DNA from: [Clostridium] saccharolyticum WM1
GTDB lineage: Bacteria; Bacillota; Clostridia; Lachnospirales; Lachnospiraceae
Direction of reading: 5' to 3'
Assembly (NCBI RefSeq): GCF_000144625.1
Contig: NC_014376.1
Span: 2,170,001-2,234,000, forward strand
Length of the DNA stretch: 64,000 nt
The notes under the pieces were generated by a model. That model worked only from the letters and a program-made list of their open reading frames with translations, did no database searches and was not told the origin of the DNA. A program made the translations under genes and the position numbers. Of the stretch, positions 24,702 through 32,561 are shown in pieces; the first letter of the stretch is position 1; the number at the start of each line of letters is the position of its first letter.

Positions 24702-27578
24702 TTAATCGCGAATGTTGACCTTCGCTGCATCCAGGGCGCCGGCATTTATAATGGATTCTAAGTCCGTGTAGCCATAATAATACTTATAGACATTCTTCGC
24801 AATATTGGCGGCGTTGGATGATGAATAGCCATACGGAATATTCACGGTAACACAGATTTCCGGATTGTCATATGGCGCATAAGAAATAAAGAATGCGTGG
24901 TTGGGTTTGTTGCGGGCCTCCTGGGCGGTACCGGTCTTACCGGCAATTTCCACTTCAAGATCTGAAAACAGCCTTTTACTTGAACCATTGGTAATCACTT
25001 CTCTCATTCCTTGTTGTACAGTATCCCACGTTGAAGCCGCCGCGTCAATATGAGAAGAAATCTTAGGGGTATAATCTTGTATCAGATTGCCTTCAGAATC
25101 CGTTGTCTTGTCCAATAAACTTAGTTCAAACACGGTTCCCCGGTTTGCAATGGCTGAAACATATCTGGAAAGCTGGACGTTGGTATAAGCGTGGCTTCCC
25201 TGTCCCATGGCAGAACGCTCCGGTGCTTCTTTGGAAATCTGGGGATCCAGCTCTGCAATCTCCACTCCGGATTTATGATCCAGACCGAACATGGCAGCAT
25301 ACTTCCTTAAGACATCAAGTCCTAAGTCAGGAGAATATACTCCGCTGGCATCTGTTGATAAACGGTGACCAAGATCGGCAAAGAAAAAGTTACAGGAATT
25401 TTCAATTCCCCCTACAATGTTTAAGGGTCCATGCTGACCGGAATAGATCCAGCATTTAATGGGCGGTTCCACATCCGTGTAAATACCGGTACAGTTAATG
25501 GTTTCGTCCGTTGTAACAGCATGTTCTTCCAGAGCGGCAACCGCAGTGATAGGCTTAAACGTAGAACCAGGCGCCTTTCTTGTCTGGGTGGCATTGTTGT
25601 ACAAAGGAAGGGACAAATCCGCCTGAAGCTGGCTGAAATAGCTGCCGTCACCAATCCGGTTGTTGTCATATCCAGGGTAAGAAACAAGGGCGAGCACCTC
25701 TCCGGTTTTATCGTTTGTAACCACCACACCTGCATTACAGGGAGTTAAAGCCAACTGGGCAGGTGTGATTTCCAGGGTGGACAGCTTTTTGATCAGGAAA
25801 GCGTAGGCATCACCTGTAGCCCTCAGCTCTGCGGCATCCTGTCCATTGTCCTGCAGTACGCCCTGGTCGTATAAAGCAAGGCATAGTTCCTGACCCGTGA
25901 TAACCTCGTCATTGATCAGATAACGGTATATTTTTTTGGTAAAATTCCGGTCCTCCTTTAAATTGTCCAGCACATACCCGATAAGGGCTTTAAATGTGTC
26001 GTCCGCACTGGAATATTTAGCACCGGTTTCCAGCTTGGTGGTGTCCACCCAGCCATTGGCAATTCCATAATATAAATAGTCTCTTAAGCTGATTTCATCT
26101 GTTTTCCAGGCCTGATATTCTCCGCTGGAGGTATCAATGGCGTCTTCCTTGATGATTCCCACGGTAGGACCGGAAAGATAGGTGTAAATATAAAACATAT
26201 AGGCTTTCATGTCTTCTGAAAGATCTTTCATAGCCGTGGCATGAGTGCTCATCAGCTCATTGTTTAAATTGTTGAAAATCTGCTGCTGGGAAGACATATA
26301 TTTACGGTATATGTTTTTTTCAGTTTCAGAGGCATCCTCCTCTTCCATTTCCTTCAGGGAAAGAACATTGTTGTTGATCAGCTGATAATAGGCATCCTTA
26401 ACGGGGATCTTCATATTGGAACCGTCAGTGGTGGTGCCCGCACGGTAATCCCCGTTCACTATGGTCTTAATTAGAACTCCGGCTAAGGACTGTTCGATCA
26501 GATGGTAAATGCCTTTCTGAAGATCGGCATCCAGGGTCAGATATACGTCGTTCCCGGCGGATGCATCGGTTTCATCCTTTGTTTCACGGATTCTTCCTAC
26601 ACTGTCCTTGTAAATAGTCTTTTTCCCTTTTGTGCCCTGAAGCTCATGCTCCATGGTATATTCGATTCCTGTACGTCCTACGATGTCATTAATATCATAA
26701 TCATCTTTCTTTTTCTGCAGGCCCTCCAGCTGATCCTCAGGGACCTTACCGGTATAGCCGATGACAGGTGCAAAGGGAATGCTGTCATTGTATGCCCGGA
26801 TGGTGGTTTCCTCCACATTCACTCCCTGCATCTCCCCGATGTGCTCCAGAATATCCGCTACGGTTTCATCAGAAACCTGGCTGGCCACTGTAGTCGCTTC
26901 ATATTTGCGGTAAGACATGAGGCGAAGAGCATATTTTATGTTGATGATGTCCAGGGCCTCCTGGTCTGTCAGATTAATGGCATTTCCATCCGGATCCTTC
27001 ATATCTGACAGGCCGTTGTCCTTACAAGCCCGGTCAAACAGCTCTCTGGCACTTAAATTGGAGGGAAAGGAGCCCTTTGCATCATCTAGGTCTTCCACCT
27101 TTTTCAGGCCGTAATAGTCCCTGAGAAAACGCTTTCTGGAGGACTCAGAGGAAGATGTATAAACCATATCGCCGTTGGAATCAATGGCGACCTCAAATTT
27201 TCCTTGTATGGTTTCCCCGTGCCTTTCTAAGATCTGCACCAGTCTTAAGTACATGCTGTTTCTTGCGGAGGAGTTTTTATAAACTCCCGTATCTTGTACG
27301 GTTACGGAATAGGCCAGTTTGTTATAAGCCAGGACTTTGCCGTTCCGGTCATAGACATTACCTCTTGTTCCGGCCGTTGTAATGGTTTGCTCCGTAAGCT
27401 GCAAATATTCATTAAGAGCCTCTTCACCATTGACAATCTGCATGCTGAATAGTTTATTTATCAAACCTGCGTACATGAAAAAGCAGATGGTTCCAAGTAT
27501 AAAAAGCCGGGAAGATACCGCTTTTTTAAAATAATCCTTTATGATGTCTAATAAATCACTAAACAATTGCTGAATCAC
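24702..27578 (-). CDS. mrdA: Penicillin-binding protein 2 (elongation transpeptidase) with large insertion
   Basis: A 958-aa class B PBP, the transpeptidase partner of RodA. One membrane helix lies at about 24-43, then the PBP dimerisation domain (TRGNVYDRNG at 71-80). The transpeptidase motifs are SxxK (STFK, Ser672), SxN (SCN, 728-730) and KTG (881-883). Compared with typical PBP2 (600-720 aa) it holds about 245 extra, mostly polar and helical residues (about 370-614) between the TLDADLQ strand and AGVVVTNDKTGEVLAL. The called start is GTG 27576-27578; a TTG at 27564-27566 has better spacing to AGAGGTGA and may be the true start. It overlaps the end of mreD by 20 nt. Confidence 0.94.
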   Translation of the reverse strand: MIQQLFSDLLDIIKDYFKKAVSSRLFILGTICFFMYAGLINKLFSMQIVNGEEALNEYLQLTEQTITTAGTRGNVYDRNGKVLAYNKLAYSVTVQDTGVYKNSSARNSMYLRLVQILERHGETIQGKFEVAIDSNGDMVYTSSSESSRKRFLRDYYGLKKVEDLDDAKGSFPSNLSARELFDRACKDNGLSDMKDPDGNAINLTDQEALDIINIKYALRLMSYRKYEATTVASQVSDETVADILEHIGEMQGVNVEETTIRAYNDSIPFAPVIGYTGKVPEDQLEGLQKKKDDYDINDIVGRTGIEYTMEHELQGTKGKKTIYKDSVGRIRETKDETDASAGNDVYLTLDADLQKGIYHLIEQSLAGVLIKTIVNGDYRAGTTTDGSNMKIPVKDAYYQLINNNVLSLKEMEEEDASETEKNIYRKYMSSQQQIFNNLNNELMSTHATAMKDLSEDMKAYMFYIYTYLSGPTVGIIKEDAIDTSSGEYQAWKTDEISLRDYLYYGIANGWVDTTKLETGAKYSSADDTFKALIGYVLDNLKEDRNFTKKIYRYLINDEVITGQELCLALYDQGVLQDNGQDAAELRATGDAYAFLIKKLSTLEITPAQLALTPCNAGVVVTNDKTGEVLALVSYPGYDNNRIGDGSYFSQLQADLSLPLYNNATQTRKAPGSTFKPITAVAALEEHAVTTDETINCTGIYTDVEPPIKCWIYSGQHGPLNIVGGIENSCNFFFADLGHRLSTDASGVYSPDLGLDVLRKYAAMFGLDHKSGVEIAELDPQISKEAPERSAMGQGSHAYTNVQLSRYVSAIANRGTVFELSLLDKTTDSEGNLIQDYTPKISSHIDAAASTWDTVQQGMREVITNGSSKRLFSDLEVEIAGKTGTAQEARNKPNHAFFISYAPYDNPEICVTVNIPYGYSSSNAANIAKNVYKYYYGYTDLESIINAGALDAAKVNIRD

Positions 27579-28077
27579 CTCTTTTTCCTATCTCTTCCAA
27601 ATGCCGGTTCAAAATCAGGAATACCCGGTAAAGAAGCAGGGTAGTTACAACGGTAAATATGATTTCCGGAAGCATCAGATTGATAAAATAATAACCAACC
27701 CTGAGTTTCTGGCGGATCAGGAACCGGAAAACATAAATATAGAGGTTGTAAGCCAATTCATTGAGTACGCTTAGGATCAGGGGCAGTGTAATATAATCTT
27801 CATAATAGTATTTCGTGCAGATTCCATTGATATATCCCACATAAATGAAAATCAGGGTGTAAAAGCCAAAAGGTCCGCTGTAAAATAAATCCATGAGCAG
27901 TCCGGCCAAAAGCCCGTAATACATCCCAGCTTCTTTTCCATGCATAAAGCCAAAAGAAAAGGTGAGGATCAAAAGCAGGTTGGGAGATGCCGATAAAAAT
28001 GGCAGCAACGGAAATATACAGTTTTGAATGGTAAATGCCAATATAATCATCAGCACGTTAAAAAGAATCCGTCTCAT
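27559..28077 (-). CDS. mreD: Rod shape-determining membrane protein MreD
   Basis: A 172-aa integral membrane protein with about five helices, part of the elongasome. The true start is probably ATG 28075-28077 (MRRILFNVL) behind AAGGAAAGGAAT. A longer frame to 28167 is artificial: its extra 30 codons are two repeat units that happen to be open. GxxxGLLMDLFYSGPFG and DYITLPLILSVLNE fit MreD. Confidence 0.9.
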   Translation of the reverse strand: MRRILFNVLMIILAFTIQNCIFPLLPFLSASPNLLLILTFSFGFMHGKEAGMYYGLLAGLLMDLFYSGPFGFYTLIFIYVGYINGICTKYYYEDYITLPLILSVLNELAYNLYIYVFRFLIRQKLRVGYYFINLMLPEIIFTVVTTLLLYRVFLILNRHLEEIGKRGDSAIV

Positions 28078-28086
28078 GCTATTCCT

Positions 28087-28190
28087 TTCCTTAATCTTGT
28101 CCATGTTTTTTGGACATAAAGGGATGCCCCAGGGTGTTTCCTTAATCTTGTCCATGTTTTTGGACATAAAGGGATGCCCCCCAGGATACC
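28087..28190 (-). repeat. RBS-proximal repeat, two tandem units in mreC-mreD spacer
   Basis: Two near-identical units of about 51 nt. Minus-strand landmarks: GGAAACACCCTGGGGCAT, CCCTTTATGTCC, CATGGACAAGATTAA. The hairpin TGTCC...GGACA is perfect in both. The last unit leads directly into the mreD ribosome-binding site GGAAAGGAAT. It is the same family as 34498-34652. Confidence 0.88.
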
Positions 28191-28194
28191 TCTC

Positions 28195-29112
28195 CTACCG
28201 GGAAGCGCTTTCTGCTGTGTCTGCCTCAGAAGAAGCTGTTTCTGGAACAGAGGTTTCCCCCTTGGAGGAGTCTTCTTCCTTCATCATGTCTGATTTCAGT
28301 TCTGTGATGACTAGAACCTCCTGCAGACTGTCAAACTTTGCGGCAGGAATCAGATAACCTGATTTAGTAACGTTGTTGGTATCATTGGTGATTTCAGATG
28401 CATACCCGATCAGTATGCCGGGAAGAAATACGGAACTGATGTTGGAGGTCACGATCTTATCGCCATCCTTTAGATCGCTTTCCTTTAATACATTGGTGAT
28501 CCGGAGTCTTCCTTCCTTAAACAGGGTTAAGTCACCGGCAACGATACAGCTGTTTCCGGACTGCATGGCCATGCCGCTGACACGGCTGGAATCATCAATA
28601 ATGGAACGGACGGTTGCATAATTAGCACCCACATCGGTGACAATGCCAACCAGGCCGCCTCCGGCCACCACATTCATGTCCGGGGCAATGCCATCCTTTG
28701 AACCCTTGTCGATACGGAATACCTGAAACCAGTTGCTTGAGTCATTGGCAATGACTCTGGCTCCCACCTTTGGATATTGGCCATATTCCTGATCCAGGCT
28801 GTAAAGCTGGCGAAGCCGTATTAATTCAAATTCCTCCGCCTGAAGCCTGGTATTCTCCTCTGTCAGCTGCGTAATGATCTCCTTCATTTCCTTATTTTCA
28901 TTCAAAGCATCATGAAGCTTTGTATAATCCATAATTTCATCATAAATGGCCGACCCTGCCGCATTGACGCCTGATTGTACGGGGATCAGAAAATACCCCA
29001 CTCCGGTACGAAGAGGTGTCAGCCATTCATCATGAATGGAGGTAAGCCCGATCAACAGGACACAAAATACTGTTAAAGCAATAAGAACATATTTGCTGCG
29101 CTTTGATTCCAT
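28195..29112 (-). CDS. mreC: Rod shape-determining protein MreC
   Basis: A 305-aa bitopic protein. One N-terminal membrane helix (about 9-26) is followed by a coiled coil (about 62-105, ENKEMKEIITQLTEENTRLQ) and two beta barrels (VVAGGGLVGIVTDVG; LPGILIGYASEI). The C-terminal tail is rich in Ser, Glu and Thr. It scaffolds PBP2/RodA outside the membrane. It is adjacent to radC with no room for mreB, which is not in this window. Confidence 0.94.
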   Translation of the reverse strand: MESKRSKYVLIALTVFCVLLIGLTSIHDEWLTPLRTGVGYFLIPVQSGVNAAGSAIYDEIMDYTKLHDALNENKEMKEIITQLTEENTRLQAEEFELIRLRQLYSLDQEYGQYPKVGARVIANDSSNWFQVFRIDKGSKDGIAPDMNVVAGGGLVGIVTDVGANYATVRSIIDDSSRVSGMAMQSGNSCIVAGDLTLFKEGRLRITNVLKESDLKDGDKIVTSNISSVFLPGILIGYASEITNDTNNVTKSGYLIPAAKFDSLQEVLVITELKSDMMKEEDSSKGETSVPETASSEADTAESASR

Positions 29113-29808
29113 CTATAAGATTCCCCGTTCCTTCAAACTGATATAGGAATTATCTCCTATGATAATGTGGTCCAACAGCCGGATGCCAACCAGGTCCCCT
29201 GCTTCCTTTACCCTGCGGGTGAAGCTTAGGTCTTCCCTGCTGGGAGACGGATCCCCGCTTGGATGGTTATGGACCAGTACCAGGCTTACTGCATGATACT
29301 TCATAGCCTCAATGAAAATCTCCCTGGGAGAAACAGCGGATGCATTCACCGTTCCCTGAGAGATCATGATATCCCTTATAAGGGATCCTTTTGTATTCAG
29401 GAGCGCAATATAAACCAGCTCCTGTTCCTTATGACGCATGTCTTCCACAAAGTAATTTACAATATCAAGGGGCCTGCAAAAGTTTGTTCCCTGGGAAAGG
29501 GCTGTCCTCTTCCAGATGCGTCTTGAAAGCTCTCCCACGCATAAAAGCTGGGCACCCTTAACGGCTCCGATTCCCTTGACTGACATAAGCTCCGGCATTG
29601 AAAGATGCAAAAGCCCTAAAATACCCTCTTTGGGATAATTTAAGGCCAGTATCTTCTGTGCCAGCGCCAGGGAGTTGTACTCCTTAGAACCTGTGCGGAT
29701 GATAATAGATAAAAGCTCCGCATCGCTTAAGCCTTCCGGCCCTTCTTTTAAACACTTTTCATAGGGCCGTTCATCCGTAGGGATGTCTTTCATCGTTATT
29801 CGTTTCAT
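29113..29808 (-). CDS. radC: RadC/YsxA-family JAB1/MPN-domain protein
   Basis: A 231-aa protein with an N-terminal helix-hairpin-helix region (MPELMSVKGIGAVKGAQLL) and a C-terminal JAMM metalloprotease-like domain with the zinc motif VHNHPSGDPSPSREDLSFT. RadC is not needed for DNA repair in the species tested and its role is still unclear. Its position before mreC is widely conserved in Firmicutes. The stop is directly against the mreC start. Confidence 0.94.
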   Translation of the reverse strand: MKRITMKDIPTDERPYEKCLKEGPEGLSDAELLSIIIRTGSKEYNSLALAQKILALNYPKEGILGLLHLSMPELMSVKGIGAVKGAQLLCVGELSRRIWKRTALSQGTNFCRPLDIVNYFVEDMRHKEQELVYIALLNTKGSLIRDIMISQGTVNASAVSPREIFIEAMKYHAVSLVLVHNHPSGDPSPSREDLSFTRRVKEAGDLVGIRLLDHIIIGDNSYISLKERGIL

Positions 29809-29860
29809 ATGCCTCCTGACCGTTACTCTCCAGGCACGTTAAAAAGGACATATGTAGGGG

Positions 29861-29885
29861 AAAGCGGCTATTGGCAATCCGCTTT
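29861..29885. repeat. Inverted repeat in DUF4321-radC spacer
   Basis: AAAGCGG (29861-29867) pairs with CCGCTTT (29879-29885). No U-tract follows on the minus strand, so it is probably not a terminator. Confidence 0.4.
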
Positions 29886-29910
29886 GCTACCTGCTCATGA
29901 ACGCAGGCGT

Positions 29911-30162
29911 TCATATTAACCGATACGTAATGAGGGCTGCCGCCACTCCTATAATGCCAGCCATGGTAATTTTTATATTGATGCCAAAGGTAATTACCAG
30001 AATGCCGAAATTGATTACCAGAGGGGTATCAAATCCAAAGGATTGTCCAGCGTTCAGCCAGGACAGCCAGGAAATACCCCCTGCCAGATCTCCGACAAAG
30101 CCTCCGAGAACCACTCCGGCCAGCATAAGAAGAAGCAGTACCCAGCAGTTTTTGTATTTCAT
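29911..30162 (-). CDS. DUF4321 small membrane protein
   Basis: An 83-aa protein with two hydrophobic helices (about 6-27 and 49-80) and a Gly-rich link (GVVLGGFVGDLAGG). It matches the DUF4321 family found next to maf, radC and mre genes in Clostridia. Function unknown; the location suggests the cell envelope. Confidence 0.85.
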   Translation of the reverse strand: MKYKNCWVLLLLMLAGVVLGGFVGDLAGGISWLSWLNAGQSFGFDTPLVINFGILVITFGINIKITMAGIIGVAAALITYRLI

Positions 30163-30327
30163 CTGCTATGTTACCTCTTTTGGTTTTATGACAGGATTGT
30201 CCATACCTATCAGATTATTCTAACATAGTTTTCCAGTTGTGTATACCGTTTTTTAACATTTTGCCTCCAAGGTCTGTGCAGGAGCTGATCCTGTATAAAA
30301 TCCCAAGCAGCAGGTAGGAATTTAAAC

Positions 30328-31608
30328 TCACAAACGGATCAAACCGGCCTCCAAAAGCTTTTGTACGGACATTAAAATCCCCAGCTTTGCGTGATACCAG
30401 GTAAGACCTCCCTGGAAATAAACCGCATAAGGCGGTTTGATCGGGCCGTCAGCGCTCAATTCAATGGATGAGCCTTGAACAAAGGCACCGGCAGCCATGA
30501 TAACGGGAGCATCATACCCCGGCATATCCCATGGTTCCGGGGTGACAAAGCTGTCAACAGGGGCTGCTGCCTGGATACCCTGACAAAATGCTATTACTCC
30601 TTCCGGCTTCCCGAAGGTAACAGCCTGGATAATGTCGTGGCGGGACTGGGAACCGTCAGGAACCACGGAAAATCCCAGCTTTTCATAGACATTGGCGGCA
30701 AAAACAGCTCCCTTTAAGGCTCCGGCCACTACGGTTGGGGACAAAAACAATCCCTGGAAAAAAGGCTGGTTAAGTCCCAGCGTAGCCCCGACTTCCTTTC
30801 CAAGACCAGGTGCCGTCAGCCGGTAGGAAGCCCGGTCGATGAGATCAGACCTTCCGGCGATGTAGCCGCCGATGGGAGCAATGCCTCCTCCTGGATTCTT
30901 TATGAGAGAACCAACTACCATATCGGCTCCCACGTCAGACGGCTCCAGCCGTTCTACAAATTCCCCGTAGCAGTTATCAACCATACAAACGACATCAGGT
31001 TTCAGCTTTTTGATGAAAGAAATCAGTTCTCCGATCTGGGAGACCGAAAATGTGGGACGGGTATCATATCCTTTGGAACGCTGGATGGTAACCAGCTTTG
31101 TTTTCTCGTTTACCGCCTTTTTTATGGATTCGTAGTCAAACGTTCCATCTTTCAGAAGGTCCACCTGCCGGTAAACCACTCCATATTCTTTTAAGGAGCC
31201 TGTACTGTCCCTGATGCCGATTACTTCCTCCAGGGTATCATAGGGCTTTCCCACCGGTGAGAGAAGTTCATCACCGGGACGGAGATTTCCGGAAAGTGCA
31301 ACGGTCAGGGCATGGGTTCCGCTGATCAGGTTGGGCCTTACCAGCGCGCTTTCCGTATGGAACACACTGGCATAAACCGCTTCTAAGGTGTCCCGGCCCA
31401 GATCGTTATAGCCATAGCCAGTGGTTGCAGCAAAGTGGATGTCGCTGACCCGGTTGTCCTGCATGGCTTTGATGACCTTCATCTGATTATACTCAGCCGT
31501 TTCGTCAATTTCCTTAAAGCGTTCTGTTAGGGATTCTTCCATCTCTTTCCCCAGTGCCATTACCTGGCTGCTGATTCCCAGGCTTTCATACATTGCATTG
31601 ATATTCAT
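30328..31608 (-). CDS. YnbB-type PLP enzyme (methionine gamma-lyase/aluminum resistance family)
   Basis: A 426-aa fold-type I PLP protein. Landmarks are SGTHALTVALSGNLRPGDE, the PLP-contacting Asp in CMVDNCYGEF and the Schiff-base Lys in GSLIKNPGGGIAPIGGYIAG. It is related to Cys/Met-metabolism lyases but forms its own family, often labelled aluminum resistance protein or YnbB. Its start overlaps the miaA stop (ATGA), so it is translationally coupled, a neighbour pair frequent in Firmicutes. Substrate unknown. Confidence 0.92.
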   Translation of the reverse strand: MNINAMYESLGISSQVMALGKEMEESLTERFKEIDETAEYNQMKVIKAMQDNRVSDIHFAATTGYGYNDLGRDTLEAVYASVFHTESALVRPNLISGTHALTVALSGNLRPGDELLSPVGKPYDTLEEVIGIRDSTGSLKEYGVVYRQVDLLKDGTFDYESIKKAVNEKTKLVTIQRSKGYDTRPTFSVSQIGELISFIKKLKPDVVCMVDNCYGEFVERLEPSDVGADMVVGSLIKNPGGGIAPIGGYIAGRSDLIDRASYRLTAPGLGKEVGATLGLNQPFFQGLFLSPTVVAGALKGAVFAANVYEKLGFSVVPDGSQSRHDIIQAVTFGKPEGVIAFCQGIQAAAPVDSFVTPEPWDMPGYDAPVIMAAGAFVQGSSIELSADGPIKPPYAVYFQGGLTWYHAKLGILMSVQKLLEAGLIRL

Positions 31609-32561
31609 TGTTTATTATTCTCCAATCCGTACATCTCATAGGTGTCCTGTAAAATTCTTTCAAGCACCTGATCCAGGTCATTATTAAAATCCGGAAGGTT
31701 CAGCCATCTTACATCCTGTTCCCGTTTAAACCAGGTAATTTGCCGCTTGGCAAAATGCCTGGTGTCCCGTTTCAGCACATAAACAGCCTCCTCCAAGGTG
31801 TGTATCCCCTGCAAATAATCCAGGATTTCCTTATAGCCAAGGCCCTGCATGGAAACCATGTCCCTGGTCAAGCCAAGGTCCTTTAAATGCATTACCTCTT
31901 CCACTAATCCCTGCTCCAGCATCAAATCCACACGCTGGTCAATCCTCTCATAAAGGCGGGCACGGTCAGTATTTACTACATAATAAAGGAAATCATAAGG
32001 AGACTTTTTCAACCGTTCCCTTTTGTTATGCACCGAAATCCGTTCTCCTGTCTGCCGGTAATATTCAATAGCCCGGATCACCCGTTTTATATTGTTTTCA
32101 TGAATCTCAGCGGCGGAATCAGGATCAATATCTTTAAGAAGGCCGTGAAGAACCCCTGCTCCCCTCTCCTGCCCCAGCTTTTCCAGCTCCCTGCGTATGG
32201 AGCTGTCTTCTCCGTTTTCCGTAAAATCAATATCATAAAGAAGGGCCTGGATGTAAAAGCCGGTACCGCCGGTCACAATAGGGATATGGCCATGGGAATC
32301 GATTTTTTCCATGGCTTCCATAGCCATTTTTTGAAAAACCGTTACATTAAATTCCTCCTCCGGATTGAGGACATCAATAAGGTAATGGGGAACGCCTTCC
32401 ATTTCTTCTCTGGTGATTTTTGCAGAACCGATATCCATATGGCGGTATACCTGCATGGAATCAGCGCTTATAATCTCACCTCCGATTGCTTTTGCAAGTC
32501 GGATAGAAAGGGCGGTTTTTCCCACTGCGGTCGGCCCGGTTATTATAATCAACGGTTTCAT
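31605..32561 (-). CDS. miaA: tRNA dimethylallyltransferase
   Basis: A 318-aa enzyme adding dimethylallyl to N6 of A37 in tRNAs reading UNN codons. The P-loop GPTAVGKTALS (9-19) and the DSMQVYRHMDIGSAK region are clear. Its start overlaps the mutL stop by 1 nt. MiaB, which modifies the same base further, is encoded at 37480-38928 in the same gene series. Confidence 0.97.
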   Translation of the reverse strand: MKPLIIITGPTAVGKTALSIRLAKAIGGEIISADSMQVYRHMDIGSAKITREEMEGVPHYLIDVLNPEEEFNVTVFQKMAMEAMEKIDSHGHIPIVTGGTGFYIQALLYDIDFTENGEDSSIRRELEKLGQERGAGVLHGLLKDIDPDSAAEIHENNIKRVIRAIEYYRQTGERISVHNKRERLKKSPYDFLYYVVNTDRARLYERIDQRVDLMLEQGLVEEVMHLKDLGLTRDMVSMQGLGYKEILDYLQGIHTLEEAVYVLKRDTRHFAKRQITWFKREQDVRWLNLPDFNNDLDQVLERILQDTYEMYGLENNKQ

